A stretch of DNA of 64,000 bases from Pseudomonadota bacterium. Its GTDB lineage: Bacteria > Pseudomonadota > Alphaproteobacteria > Rhizobiales > Beijerinckiaceae. A model generated the notes under the pieces. It saw only the letters and a list, made by a program, of their open reading frames with translations. It was not told the origin of the DNA and made no database searches. The stretch is taken from the NCBI GenBank assembly GCA_023450615.1, contig JAEXGT010000011.1, positions 1-64,000 of the forward strand, read 5' to 3'. Both the position numbers and the translations under genes were made by a program. The first letter of the stretch is position 1; the number at the start of each line of letters is the position of its first letter. This document shows positions 46,737 through 55,867 of this stretch, one piece after another.

Positions 46737-47225
46737 ATGACCACCTATACCCTGCACCTCCCGCGCGATGCGCGGCCGGGTGATCCGGCGGCATTGGACG
46801 AGGCGGAACTCGTGAAGGATTCGTTCTCCTGGGGCGCATTCTTCTTCACGTTCCTGTGGTTCTTCTTCCATCGGCTCTGGCTCGCCGGGCTCGGCGTGCT
46901 GGTGCTCGTCTTCGCCTTCGGCGCGCTGATGCAGGTGCTGAACGTGCATGAAGCCGCCGGCACCGTCGCCGCGCTCCTTCTGCAGGTGCTGATCGGCCTG
47001 GAAGCCAACAGCCTCCGGCGCTGGACCCTTGCCCGCCGTGGATTCGCCCTTGTCGATGCGGTGACCGCCGCCGACCGGGACGAAGCCGAGGCCAAGGCGT
47101 TCGCCCGCTGGCTCTCACAACGTCCTGCCCCTGTCCGCGCTCCGGCCACCGTGCCGGTTCCCTCAACCCCTCGGAGGATCGATCCGGTGATCGGTCTCTT
47201 CCCCGATGCGGAGCGTCCCCGGTGA
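46737..47225 (+). CDS. DUF2628 membrane protein
   Basis: 162 aa. FSWGAFFFTFLWFFFHRLWL and VLVLVFAFGALMQVL form membrane segments; the LEANSLRRWTLARRGFALVD block and the N-terminal YTLHLPRDA are typical of DUF2628. Pro-rich C-terminus. Commonly found between hisB and hisH in Rhizobiales; role unknown. Overlaps hisH by 4 nt. Confidence 0.85.
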   Translation: MTTYTLHLPRDARPGDPAALDEAELVKDSFSWGAFFFTFLWFFFHRLWLAGLGVLVLVFAFGALMQVLNVHEAAGTVAALLLQVLIGLEANSLRRWTLARRGFALVDAVTAADRDEAEAKAFARWLSQRPAPVRAPATVPVPSTPRRIDPVIGLFPDAERPR

Positions 47226-47872
47226 GCGTCGTCATCATCGATTACGGGTCCGGCAACCTGCACTCCGCCGCAAAAGCCTTTGAGCGCGCGGCCCGTGAGG
47301 CAGGCCTCGACGAGACCATTGCCGTTTCCTCAGACCCCGCCGCCGTCTCCAAGGCCGACCGGATCGTGCTGCCGGGCGTCGGCGCCTTTGCGGATTGCCG
47401 CCGCGGCCTCGATTCCGTACCCGGCATGGTGGAGATGCTGCAGCGCGTGGTGCGCGAGCAGGGGCGTCCCTTCCTCGGAATCTGCGTGGGCATGCAGCTC
47501 ATGGCGACGCGCGGCCTCGAGCATACCACGAGCTACGGCCTCGACTGGATCCATGGCGACGTGAAAGCCATCGAGCCCAAGGACCCTTCCCTGAAGGTGC
47601 CGCATATGGGCTGGAACACGCTGGAGCTGGCAAAGCCGCACCCGCTGCTGGACGGCATCCCGACCGGGCCTGACGGATTGCATGCCTATTTCGTGCATTC
47701 CTATGCGCTCGAAGCCGCCGATCCATCGGACGTTGTCGCGACCACCGATTACGGCGGACCGGTGACGGCCATCGTTGGACGCGACAACATCGTCGGCACC
47801 CAATTTCATCCTGAAAAGAGCCAGGCGCTCGGCCTCAAGCTCATCGCCAATTTCCTAAGGTGGCGCCCGTGA
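47222..47872 (+). CDS. hisH: Imidazole glycerol phosphate synthase glutaminase subunit HisH
   Basis: Supplies ammonia to HisF. 216 aa, GTG start. Class I glutamine amidotransferase triad: Cys88 (GICVGMQLM), His196 and Glu198 (QFHPEKSQ). Overlaps hisA. Confidence 0.96.
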   Translation: MSVVIIDYGSGNLHSAAKAFERAAREAGLDETIAVSSDPAAVSKADRIVLPGVGAFADCRRGLDSVPGMVEMLQRVVREQGRPFLGICVGMQLMATRGLEHTTSYGLDWIHGDVKAIEPKDPSLKVPHMGWNTLELAKPHPLLDGIPTGPDGLHAYFVHSYALEAADPSDVVATTDYGGPVTAIVGRDNIVGTQFHPEKSQALGLKLIANFLRWRP

Positions 47873-48612
47873 TTCTTTATCCCGCAATCGATTTGAAGGA
47901 AGGCCGCTGCGTTCGCCTGATCCAGGGCGACATGGACCAGGCGACCGTGTTCAACGACAATCCGGCGGATCAGGCCGCGACCTTCGAGGCCCAAGGTTTC
48001 GAGTGGCTGCACGTGGTCGATCTCGACGGCGCCTTCGCGGGCAAGCCGATGAATGCATCGGCTGTCGAGGAGATCCTCAAGCGCGTGAAAATTCCCGTGC
48101 AGCTCGGCGGCGGCATTCGCGACATGAAAACCGTCGAGGGCTGGCTCGCGAAGGGCGTCTCCCGCGTGATCATCGGCACCGCCGCCGTGCGCGATCCCGC
48201 CTTCGTGCGTGAAGCGGCGCGTCTCCATCCGGGCAAGATCGCCGTCGGCATCGACGCGAAGGACGGGCTCGTCGCCGTGGAGGGCTGGGCGCAGACCTCG
48301 ACCTTGTCGGCGGAAGAACTCGGCCGCCGTTTTGAGGATGCGGGCGTCGCCGCCATCATCTACACGGACATTGCCCGCGACGGCATTCTCAAAGGGCTCA
48401 ACTTCCCGATGACGCTGGGCCTCGCCCGCGCCGTCTCGATTCCGGTCATCGCCTCGGGCGGCCTCGCCTCCATGGCCGATATCGAGCGCCTGACGCAACC
48501 CGATTGCGCTGTGCTCGATGGCGCCATCTCCGGCCGCGCGCTCTATGACGGCCGCATCGATTCGGAAGAAGCGCTGGCGCTCCTGAAGTCCACGCGCAAG
48601 GAAAATGCCTGA
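47869..48612 (+). CDS. hisA: ProFAR isomerase HisA
   Basis: Amadori isomerase, TIM barrel. 247 aa from GTG 47869 (MILYPAIDLKEGRCVRLIQG), which has CTAAGG 8 nt upstream and overlaps the hisH stop; GTG 47860 is an alternative. Catalytic Asp8, and the second Asp in YTDIARDGIL. Its stop overlaps the hisF start by one base. Confidence 0.96.
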   Translation: MILYPAIDLKEGRCVRLIQGDMDQATVFNDNPADQAATFEAQGFEWLHVVDLDGAFAGKPMNASAVEEILKRVKIPVQLGGGIRDMKTVEGWLAKGVSRVIIGTAAVRDPAFVREAARLHPGKIAVGIDAKDGLVAVEGWAQTSTLSAEELGRRFEDAGVAAIIYTDIARDGILKGLNFPMTLGLARAVSIPVIASGGLASMADIERLTQPDCAVLDGAISGRALYDGRIDSEEALALLKSTRKENA

Positions 48613-49394
48613 TGCTGAAAGTGCGTCTCATTCCCTGCCTCGATGTGAAGGACGGGCGCGTCGTCAAAGGTGTGCAGTTCGTCGATCTCGTCGATGCGGG
48701 CGATCCGGTGGAAGCGGCGAAGGCCTATGACGCGGCGGGCGCGGACGAACTCTGCTTCCTCGACATCACCGCAAGCCACGAGGCGCGCGGCATCCTGCTC
48801 GATGTGGTGCAGCGGACAGCCGAAGCCTGCTTCATGCCGCTCACCGTCGGCGGCGGCGTGCGCACGGTGGAAGACATTCGCAAACTTCTGCTCGCGGGCG
48901 CTGACAAGGTGTCGATCAACACCGCTGCCGTGAAGAACCCGGATTTCGTGCGCGAAGCCGCTGAAAAATTCGGCGCGCAATGCATCGTCGTCGCCATCGA
49001 CGCGAAAAAGGTATCCGGCGAGGGCGAACCCGCGGCTTGGGAAATCTTCACCCATGGCGGGCGCAACGCCACGGGCATCGATGCCATCGCTTTCGCCAAG
49101 CAGGTGGCGGAACTCGGCGCGGGCGAACTTCTCGTCACCTCCATGGATCGCGACGGCACCAAGGGCGGCTACGATCTCGCGCTGGTGCGCGCGATTGCTG
49201 ATGCCGTTTCCGTCCCCGTCATCGCCTCCGGCGGCGTCGGCAATCTCGACCACCTCGTCGATGGTGTCGAGAAGGGCCATGCCAGCGCGGTGCTCGCAGC
49301 CTCCATCTTCCATTTCGGCACGCATACGATTTCGGAAGCGAAAGGCTACATGGCTGAGAAGGGGCTGAAGATGCGGCTGGACCCTGTGCAGTAA
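48612..49394 (+). CDS. hisF: Imidazole glycerol phosphate synthase cyclase subunit HisF
   Basis: Closes the imidazole ring with ammonia from HisH. 260 aa TIM barrel: RLIPCLDVKDGRVVKGVQF (Asp11) and LLVTSMDRDGTKGGYDLALV with the second catalytic Asp. Coupled to hisA. Confidence 0.97.
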   Translation: MLKVRLIPCLDVKDGRVVKGVQFVDLVDAGDPVEAAKAYDAAGADELCFLDITASHEARGILLDVVQRTAEACFMPLTVGGGVRTVEDIRKLLLAGADKVSINTAAVKNPDFVREAAEKFGAQCIVVAIDAKKVSGEGEPAAWEIFTHGGRNATGIDAIAFAKQVAELGAGELLVTSMDRDGTKGGYDLALVRAIADAVSVPVIASGGVGNLDHLVDGVEKGHASAVLAASIFHFGTHTISEAKGYMAEKGLKMRLDPVQ

Positions 49395-49400
49395 ACGGCA

Positions 49401-49904
49401 ATGGCACTGTCAAAAGAAGGTGCTCAGGCGCTCAATGCCGATTTTCTCGATTTTCTGAAAGCGCAATTTCCGCAATGGCTTGAGCACGTCCGCACCCTTC
49501 ACGACGAAGATTCGGACCAAGATTTTCTGGAAGTCACGATCCCCGACCCTTCCGGGGTCACCCATGAGCATCCGCTAGAAATCTCCACCTGGGGCGAGGA
49601 AATCACTGTTTCCTTTGATAGTTTTCACACCCACTTTGCATGGCCGGACGGATATGACGGATCCGATAGCCGCCTCCGGGTAATGGATTTTATACAAGCC
49701 CTGATGAAGGAAGACATCATCATTGCATCCGTCTGGACGGAAGACAGGATGCGGCTGAGCTCGACAGCGCGCCCCCAAGATCTCGCCAAATTCGCAGACG
49801 TGCCTGCGGGCGATCATGAGTTGCGCATCGCCTCATGGCGGGGCACTTATAACCGCCGACTTCCGGTCGATTGGCATAGCTATTTGAAAGCATCTCACCC
49901 ATGA
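49401..49904 (+). CDS. Small soluble protein of unknown function inside the his operon
   Basis: 167 aa, acidic, no membrane segment or signal peptide. Features include FLDFLKAQFPQWLEHVRTLH, EISTWGEEITVSFDSFHTHF and DIIIASVWTEDRMR; rich in Trp, His and Asp. Base composition is visibly more AT-rich than hisF or hisE, suggesting later arrival. It resembles toxin-immunity or SMI-like small proteins only in general look; I do not recognise the family. It overlaps the next gene by 4 nt. Confidence 0.7.
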   Translation: MALSKEGAQALNADFLDFLKAQFPQWLEHVRTLHDEDSDQDFLEVTIPDPSGVTHEHPLEISTWGEEITVSFDSFHTHFAWPDGYDGSDSRLRVMDFIQALMKEDIIIASVWTEDRMRLSSTARPQDLAKFADVPAGDHELRIASWRGTYNRRLPVDWHSYLKASHP

Positions 49905-50650
49905 CGATCTCCAACGAGGATGATCTGAACAAGCTGCAGGAGATCGGCAGGATCGTCGCCAACACCCTTGAGGCCATGGCAGCGGCGATGGAGCCTGGAA
50001 TGACGACGGCGGAGCTCGACATGATCGGGCGCAAGCTGCTCGAAAAGGAAGGCGCCCGTTCAGGCCCCGAGCTTGTTTACGATTTTCCGGGCGCCACCTG
50101 CATCAGCGTGAACGAGCAGGTCGCCCACGGCATTCCGGGGGATCGCCGGATCGAGGCAGGCGATCTCGTCAACATCGATATCTCGGCGGAAAAGAACGGC
50201 CTTTTCGCCGATACGGGTGCTTCCTTCGCGGTTCCGCCGGTCACGAATGCCACCAAGCGGCTCTGCCGGGATGGGCGTCGCGCCATGTGGATCGGCCTGC
50301 GTCAGGTCGGGGCCGAGAAGCCGATCGCGGGCATCGGCCAAGCCATCGGAAAATTCGCCGAGAAGAACGGCTATACCCTGGTCCGCAATCTGGCGAGCCA
50401 TGGCATCGGCTATTCCCTCCATGAGGAGCCGGGAGAAATCCCCACCTGGCCGGATCGTTCCGAGCGGCGGATCATGAACGAGGGCCTCGTCTTCACGGTG
50501 GAGCCGTTCCTGTCGCTGGGTGCGACCTTGGCAACGGACGGCGACGATGACTGGACGCTGCTCAGCGAGCCGCGCGCTCCAACAGTGCAGTATGAGCACA
50601 CGGTCGTCGCCACCCGTAACGGACCTCTTGTCGTAACCTTGCCGGGCTAG
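49901..50650 (+). CDS. M24-family methionine aminopeptidase-like protein
   Basis: 249 aa with the type I MetAP plan and five metal ligands in place: Asp in NIDISAEKNGLF, Asp in FADTGASF, His in SHGIGYSLHEEPG, Glu in FTVEPFLSLG and Glu in QYEHTVV. No N-terminal zinc finger. It lies between hisF and hisE, away from the usual map locus, so it may be a second, accessory MetAP. Coupled to the small unknown gene. Confidence 0.88.
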   Translation: MTISNEDDLNKLQEIGRIVANTLEAMAAAMEPGMTTAELDMIGRKLLEKEGARSGPELVYDFPGATCISVNEQVAHGIPGDRRIEAGDLVNIDISAEKNGLFADTGASFAVPPVTNATKRLCRDGRRAMWIGLRQVGAEKPIAGIGQAIGKFAEKNGYTLVRNLASHGIGYSLHEEPGEIPTWPDRSERRIMNEGLVFTVEPFLSLGATLATDGDDDWTLLSEPRAPTVQYEHTVVATRNGPLVVTLPG

Positions 50651-50658
50651 TCCAGATC

Positions 50659-50979
50659 ATGACCTCCTTCACCCTCGACGATCTCGCTCGCATCGTGGCG
50701 CAGCGCGCCGCGGCGCCTGCATCCGAGTCCTATACGGCCAAGCTTCTGAGTGATGGACCTGCGAAAGCGGCCAAGAAGCTCGGAGAGGAGGCCGTGGAGG
50801 CCGCCATCGCCGCCGTCCAGGGCGACCGGCAGAACCTCACCGCCGAGGCGGCCGACGTGCTGTATCACCTTTTGGTCGTGTTGCAGGGCGCGCATATTCC
50901 GCTAAGTGACGTTATGGCCGAATTGGAACGCCGCACCGCGCAATCGGGGCTGGCCGAGAAGGCTGCACGCAAGCCGTGA
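50659..50979 (+). CDS. hisE: Phosphoribosyl-ATP pyrophosphatase HisE
   Basis: Second step of histidine synthesis. 106 aa, MazG-like fold: SYTAKLLSDGPAKAAKKLGE, EEAVEAAIAAVQGD and EAADVLYHLLVVL (metal-binding Glu/Asp). Separated from hisF by two extra genes. Confidence 0.95.
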   Translation: MTSFTLDDLARIVAQRAAAPASESYTAKLLSDGPAKAAKKLGEEAVEAAIAAVQGDRQNLTAEAADVLYHLLVVLQGAHIPLSDVMAELERRTAQSGLAEKAARKP

Positions 50980-50997
50980 ACCAGAAAGGTGGTTCGC

Positions 50998-51972
50998 ATG
51001 GACCAGCCCAACGTGGTTTCTCCTGAGACCGATGACGGACTTTCGCCCTATCGCACGTTCACCCGTGGCGAATGGGCGAAGCTGCGCGCCGATGCGCCCA
51101 TGACGCTCACCGCCGACGAGGTGGTGCAGCTCCAATCTCTCAACGACCCGATCTCGCTGGATGAGGTGGCGGCGATCTATCTGCCGCTCTCGCGCCTTCT
51201 CTCGCTCTATGTCGCGGCAACCCAAGGGCTTTTTCGGGCGACCCAGCGATTCCTGCTCGCCGAGCAGGAGGAAAAGGTGCCCTATATCATCGGCGTCGCC
51301 GGATCGGTGGCGGTGGGCAAGTCGACCACGGCGCGCGTGCTGAAGGCGCTCCTCGCCCGTTGGCCCAACACCCCGAAGGTGGACCTCGTCACCACGGACG
51401 GCTTCCTTCTGCCCAATGCCGAGCTGACCCGGCTCAACCTGATGGAGAAGAAGGGCTTTCCCGAGAGCTACGATACCGGCAAGCTCCTGCGCTTCCTCGC
51501 CGACATCAAGGCGGGCAAGCGCAACGTGAAGGCGCCGCTCTATTCCCATCTCGTCTATGACGTGGTGCCCGGCGAGGAAACGACGATCGACCGGCCGGAC
51601 ATCCTCATCGTCGAAGGTTTGAATGTGCTCCAGCCCGCCCGCATGCCGAAGGACGGCGAGGCCATTCCCTTCGTGTCCGACTTCTTCGACTTTTCCGTCT
51701 ATATCGACGCCGACGAGGAAGACCTGCACCGCTGGTACGTGAACCGCTTCCTGCGCCTGCGCCACACGGCTTTCCGCGATCCGCTCTCCTATTTCCGCCG
51801 CTACGCGGAGCTGCCGGAAGCGGAAGCGATCAACATCGCCGACGGCCTGTGGAACCGGATCAACCTCGTAAACCTGCGCGACAACATCGTGCCCACCCGC
51901 CAGCGCGCGAGCCTGATCCTGACGAAGGGCGCAAGCCACCGGATCGAGACCGTCTCGCTGAGAAGGCTTTGA
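50998..51972 (+). CDS. coaA: Pantothenate kinase (type I) CoaA
   Basis: First step of coenzyme A synthesis. 324 aa from ATG 50998 (AGAAAGGTGG just upstream). Walker A GVAGSVAVGKSTTAR (about 100-112), DLVTTDGFLLPNAEL, and RHTAFRDPLSYFRRYAEL typical of bacterial type I enzymes. Follows hisE as in many Rhizobiales; coaE lies further right. Confidence 0.96.
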   Translation: MDQPNVVSPETDDGLSPYRTFTRGEWAKLRADAPMTLTADEVVQLQSLNDPISLDEVAAIYLPLSRLLSLYVAATQGLFRATQRFLLAEQEEKVPYIIGVAGSVAVGKSTTARVLKALLARWPNTPKVDLVTTDGFLLPNAELTRLNLMEKKGFPESYDTGKLLRFLADIKAGKRNVKAPLYSHLVYDVVPGEETTIDRPDILIVEGLNVLQPARMPKDGEAIPFVSDFFDFSVYIDADEEDLHRWYVNRFLRLRHTAFRDPLSYFRRYAELPEAEAINIADGLWNRINLVNLRDNIVPTRQRASLILTKGASHRIETVSLRRL

Positions 51973-52024
51973 ACAGACCCTTTTCGCAATCTTGAGCGTT
52001 GTGCCTTCGTGAGAAGGAGAACGC

Positions 52025-52543
52025 ATGGCCACGCCCCCGGTCGAGGAAAAGCTCAAGCGCAGCGCCGAGCACGCGAAGGAAGCCGCGGAGCAGACACAGG
52101 AAGCGGCTGAGAACACGCAGGAAGCCGCCGAGCAGACGCAAACGGCTGCGAAAACCACGGCCAAGGCGACCGTTCAGCTGAAAGACAGCGCCGACCGGCG
52201 CACGGAGCTGGCCGCCAACCGCACCGTTTTTGCCGCCGAGCGGACTTATGCGGCCTGGGTGCGTACGGGCTTGGCCTCGCTTGCTTCCGGCATCGGCGCG
52301 CAGAAGCTTCTGGAGGGCGTTGTGCCGGGGTGGATGATCGTCTCCACCGGCTCGGTGCTGGTGCTGTTCAGCGCCTTCTGCTTCGCTGCCGCCGTGTGGC
52401 GTCAGCTGTTCACGGGGGCGCAGCCGCCTCACCCGGATGTGCAGCGCCTTCCGCCTTATCTTCTCGTGATCTTCAACGGCTTCCTCGCCCTCGTCTCGCT
52501 CGCGGCTTTGTTCGGGCTGTGGTTCGGAAAAACGGGCGGGTAA
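52025..52543 (+). CDS. DUF202 (YidH-like) membrane protein with heptad-repeat N-terminus
   Basis: 172 aa. The first ~60 residues repeat a 7-residue unit of the type EAAEQTQ (EQTQEAAENTQEAAEQTQTA), likely a coiled coil. The DUF202 part follows: LAANRTVFAAERTYAAWVRT, then three spans (SLASGIGAQKLL; IVSTGSVLVLFSAFCFAAAV; LVIFNGFLALVSLAALFGLW). GAAGGAG precedes the ATG. Role unknown. Confidence 0.82.
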   Translation: MATPPVEEKLKRSAEHAKEAAEQTQEAAENTQEAAEQTQTAAKTTAKATVQLKDSADRRTELAANRTVFAAERTYAAWVRTGLASLASGIGAQKLLEGVVPGWMIVSTGSVLVLFSAFCFAAAVWRQLFTGAQPPHPDVQRLPPYLLVIFNGFLALVSLAALFGLWFGKTGG

Positions 52544-52585
52544 AAACCGTTCGACGCAAACTCTGTCCTCATCCTGAGGAATACA

Positions 52586-52617
52586 AAAACAGAAATGGCC
52601 GGGACATGCCCGGCCAT
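52586..52617 (-). terminator. Terminator of the PfkB kinase gene, repeat-like stem
   Basis: ATGGCCGGG (52595-52603)/CCCGGCCAT (52609-52617), read on the minus strand as a 9-bp stem followed by TTTCTGTTTTTG. It lies 21 bp after the PfkB stop (52638). A CTCATCCTGAGGA repeat arm (52568-52580) sits next to it. Confidence 0.65.
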
Positions 52618-52637
52618 GGCGCACGAAGCGGATTAAT

Positions 52638-53639
52638 TTAACCCAGCAGGCCTTCCTGCTGTGCCAGCTCGCGCAGGTTCGTCTGCGGGCGCGCGCCGAG
52701 ATGGCTGATGACTTCCGCAGCCGCCAGACCGCCGAGGCGCGCGCAATCCGTCAGGCTGAGGTTCTGCGTCAAACCGGCGAGGAAACCGGAGGCGAAGAGA
52801 TCGCCGGCGCCGGTGGTGTCGACCACGCGCTCGACCGGGAAGGCAGGAACGGCGAGCGTCTCGCCGCGGCTGACGACGAGTGCGCCTTCGGCCGAGCGGG
52901 TGATGGCGCCGAGCACCTTCTCCTCACGAAGTGCGGCGAGCGCGGCATCCGCCGAAGAGGTGCCGTAAAGGCTCTGAAGCTCGTGGATATTGGCGAAGAG
53001 AATGTCGACGCTGCCGTCGCGCATGAGGCCGAGGAACTCGTCGCGGTAGCGATCGACGCAGAAGGCGTCGGAGAGGGTGAGAGCGACCTTGTTGCCGGCC
53101 TTGTGGGCGATCTTCACCGCCTTGCGGAAGGCTTCCTTGGCGAGCGGCGGATCCCAGAGATAGCCTTCGAGATAAACGATGCTGGATGCGCGCACCGTGT
53201 CCGGATTCACGTCGTCGGGGGTGAGGTTCTGGCACGCGCCGAGATAGGTGTTCATGGTGCGCTCGCCGTCCGGCGTCACCAGGATGAAGCTGCGCGCGGT
53301 GGCCGGGCCATCCTCAGCGGGCTTCACATCGTAATGCACGTCGATGGCCTTCAGGTCGTGCGCGAAGAGCTTGCCCGTCTCGTCGTTCCTCACCTTGCCG
53401 ATGAAGCCCGCCTTCACCCCGAAGGAGGCAACGCCCGCTGCCGTGTTGGCGCCCGAACCGCCCGAGACGATGGTGGCGGGGCCCATGTCGCCGTAGAGCT
53501 CCTCGGCGCGCGCCTCGTCGATGAGCTGCATGGCGCCCTTGTGCACCTTCTTCTGGATGAGGAAGGCCTCGTCGGTATGGGCGAGCACGTCAACGATGGC
53601 GTTGCCGAGCGTGAGCACGTCGATGCGGGTATGAGACAT
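52638..53639 (-). CDS. PfkB-family sugar/nucleoside kinase (adenosine kinase-like)
   Basis: 333 aa from ATG 53639. PfkB signature 1 region GGSGANTAAGVASFGVKAGF and signature 2 DTTGAGDLFASGFLAGL with the catalytic Asp; RIDVLTLGNAIVDVLAHTDE N-terminus. Its rhizobial relatives are annotated as adenosine kinases or carbohydrate kinases, so the substrate is open. Confidence 0.88.
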   Translation of the reverse strand: MSHTRIDVLTLGNAIVDVLAHTDEAFLIQKKVHKGAMQLIDEARAEELYGDMGPATIVSGGSGANTAAGVASFGVKAGFIGKVRNDETGKLFAHDLKAIDVHYDVKPAEDGPATARSFILVTPDGERTMNTYLGACQNLTPDDVNPDTVRASSIVYLEGYLWDPPLAKEAFRKAVKIAHKAGNKVALTLSDAFCVDRYRDEFLGLMRDGSVDILFANIHELQSLYGTSSADAALAALREEKVLGAITRSAEGALVVSRGETLAVPAFPVERVVDTTGAGDLFASGFLAGLTQNLSLTDCARLGGLAAAEVISHLGARPQTNLRELAQQEGLLG

Positions 53640-53712
53640 GGAAGACCACGATGTTGCAAAAGGATGGGGGCGCTTTGGCATCCGGCGCCCTCCGGGTCAA
53701 GGCTCAAACCTT

Positions 53713-54120
53713 TCAGACTGCGTCTTGCACGGCCTGGATAGGCACGGGCGTGCGCCGCTCGCGCCCTTGGGCGTGATCGAGAATGGCGAGCATGTCCTCG
53801 AGCTCGCCTTCGGAGAGATGGCGGATCTCGCGGGCGAGGCGGTTAGCGAGAAGCGTCGCCTTGGGGTCCATGCTGGCGGTGTCGATCTTGACGCGGGGAT
53901 CGGAAAGATCGGCAAGCCGCGTCAGTTCGTCCGCCTCGTCCCAGATGATGTGGAAATATTGCAGCACGCCCTGGATGAGGGCCCAGGTCGGCTTGCCGCG
54001 TTCACCTCGCTCCAGGGCCGACAGATAGGCGCTCGACACGCCGAGATGGGCGGCCATGTCCTTCAACATCAATCCGCGCTCGCGGCGAAGCTGCCGCACC
54101 CGTTGGCCAAAGGGGGTCAT
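53713..54120 (-). CDS. XRE-family HTH regulator
   Basis: 135 aa. N-terminal HTH (FGQRVRQLRRERGLMLKDMA, VSSAYLSALERGERGKPT) and a C-terminal helical segment. It lies 5 bp after the Smr gene, in the same operon as tim44-mltA-smr, a common rhizobial order. Target unknown. Confidence 0.88.
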   Translation of the reverse strand: MTPFGQRVRQLRRERGLMLKDMAAHLGVSSAYLSALERGERGKPTWALIQGVLQYFHIIWDEADELTRLADLSDPRVKIDTASMDPKATLLANRLAREIRHLSEGELEDMLAILDHAQGRERRTPVPIQAVQDAV

Positions 54121-54125
54121 GAATC

Positions 54126-54698
54126 TTATCCCGCGCCCCGCCTGCGGCGGAGCCTGACATAGAGTGCACCGGAACCGCCGTGTTGGGGAGAGGCTTCCTC
54201 GAAGCCGACCACAAGAGATCTGAGCTCGGGCAGGCGCAGCCAGTGCGGCACCATGCGGCGCAGCACGCCACGCTCATCGAAGAGGCCACTCCTCACAGGA
54301 GAGCCTCCCTTGCCGGTCACGACAAGGACGACGCTGTAGCCGGAACTCTGCGCCCGATGCAGGAAGCTGATAAGGGCGAAATGCGCCTCTTCCTGGCGCA
54401 TGCCGTGAAGGTCGATGACGCTGTCCACATCCTTCCGGCCCCGGCGCAGGGCCTGAAGCGTCTTGCGCTCCACGGGGGCAAGCGGCGGAAGCGAAGGTGC
54501 TTTCGGTTGGGGCGGAAGCGGAGGCGGGACCGAGGAAGGCTTCGAGGAAACCTTCGGAGCAGGGGCCGTCGCGGTCTCCTCCTCCGGTTCGGGCTCCGGC
54601 GGCAGCGCCTTGCCCTTCATGGGCTTCACATGGCGCGCCACATGCGACCAGAGCCGCCGCTCCTCGGGGCTCAGATTCCGGGCCCGGCGTTTCGTCAT
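54126..54698 (-). CDS. Smr domain protein
   Basis: 190 aa. Basic N-terminus (SPEERRLWSHVARHVKPMKG), Pro-rich linker, then a Smr/MutS2-type domain (SVIDLHGMRQEEAHFALISF, SVVLVVTGKGGS, PHWLRLPELRSLVVGFEEAS). Smr domains nick or bind nucleic acid, with the HG and TGKG motifs active. Overlaps mltA by 4 nt. Confidence 0.9.
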   Translation of the reverse strand: MTKRRARNLSPEERRLWSHVARHVKPMKGKALPPEPEPEEETATAPAPKVSSKPSSVPPPLPPQPKAPSLPPLAPVERKTLQALRRGRKDVDSVIDLHGMRQEEAHFALISFLHRAQSSGYSVVLVVTGKGGSPVRSGLFDERGVLRRMVPHWLRLPELRSLVVGFEEASPQHGGSGALYVRLRRRRGAG

Positions 54699-55867
54699 CG
54701 CTTCGCTTTGGGCTTGAGTACCACGAAACGCGTGGCGTGGCGCAACAATCCGGCGCGGATGCCCGCCTCTTCTCCGCTGCCGAAGAAGAAATCGCCCCGG
54801 GCGGGGCCGACGATGGCCGAGCCCGTATCCTGCGCGATCATGAGGCGGCGCAGCGGCTCGGATTTCTCGAGGGTGAAGGGCAGTTCGCCTTCCAGCCAGA
54901 AGGGCAGGCCGTAACCCCAGAGCCCACGGTCGACGGCCAGGCTCCGGCCCGGCACCAGCGGGAAACCCGCGCCGCCGATGGGGCCGTCTTCGGGGGCCAG
55001 CTCGTTCGCTTCGCGGAAGAAGATGTAAGACTGGTTCATCCGCATCAGCTCCCGGGCGGGGCCGGGATTGTCCTTCAGCCAGCCCATGAGCTTGGCGAGC
55101 GTCATGGATTCGAGATCCATCTGGCCCTGCTGAACCAGCACCTTGCCGATGGATGTGTAGGGGCGTCCGTTGCGGCCCGCATAGGCCACGCGCATCACCG
55201 AGCCGTCGTTGAGGCGGATGCGCGACGAGCCCTGGACATGGATGATGAAAGCCTCACCCGGCTCGCGAAGGTAGACCACGGGTTTCGCGAGCGATCCCAG
55301 CGCACCATCCTCGATGGCAGCCCTGTCGGGATAGGGCTCATAGCCCTTTGCGGTCCGACGCGCGGCCTGGAGGCTCCTGTCGATGCCGGGCAGGGTTTGT
55401 CCCTGAGCGATTGTCACGAGATCGTCGGGCCGCGCGAGCAGAGGCACCTTATAGGTGGAATTCGGCGTACGGGAGCCCCGGAATTCAGGCTCGTAATAGC
55501 CGGTGAGAAATCCTTTGCCGGAATGGGGCATGACGGCGAAAGGCTGGAAATGCGTTTCGAAGAACCGGCGCGCCTCCGCGCGCGGCAGGTTTTCGCTTTT
55601 CAGGGCTGTGCGGCAAACGGCCAGCAGCCCGCGGTCGGGTTTCTGCGCGGGCCGCAATTCGTCAGAACTCGAATCGAGCGCGCGGCAGGAGCGCAGAAAA
55701 GCCCGGAAGGCGGCGGCGTGATCGTCGTCCGCCCAGGAATCGAGATCCTCGAAGGAGAGAGCCTCAAGCCGCGCCTGAGCGGCCAGACGGGATGCGGCCT
55801 CGGCCTCCGGCATGGTCAATGTCCAGGCGAGAAAACACGCGAGGAAGACTCGCCCGGCATGCCTCAT
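54695..55867 (-). CDS. mltA: Membrane-bound lytic murein transglycosylase A-like
   Basis: 390 aa from ATG 55867 (the frame is open to 55936). Signal peptide MRHAGRVFLACFLAWTLTM ending AEA, with no well-placed lipobox. MltA barrel (GFLTGYYEPEFRGSRT, KPVVYLREPGEAFIIHVQGS) and 3D domain (IAQDTGSAIVGPARGDFFFG, with the catalytic Asp). Cleaves peptidoglycan with anhydro ends. Overlaps tim44 by 4 nt. Confidence 0.93.
   Translation of the reverse strand: MRHAGRVFLACFLAWTLTMPEAEAASRLAAQARLEALSFEDLDSWADDDHAAAFRAFLRSCRALDSSSDELRPAQKPDRGLLAVCRTALKSENLPRAEARRFFETHFQPFAVMPHSGKGFLTGYYEPEFRGSRTPNSTYKVPLLARPDDLVTIAQGQTLPGIDRSLQAARRTAKGYEPYPDRAAIEDGALGSLAKPVVYLREPGEAFIIHVQGSSRIRLNDGSVMRVAYAGRNGRPYTSIGKVLVQQGQMDLESMTLAKLMGWLKDNPGPARELMRMNQSYIFFREANELAPEDGPIGGAGFPLVPGRSLAVDRGLWGYGLPFWLEGELPFTLEKSEPLRRLMIAQDTGSAIVGPARGDFFFGSGEEAGIRAGLLRHATRFVVLKPKAKR

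Noticed and set aside
52040..52150. Tandem DNA repeat as a separate element at the start of the DUF202 gene
   Set aside because: The periodicity is the in-frame heptad coding for EAAEQTQ-like residues, part of the protein.
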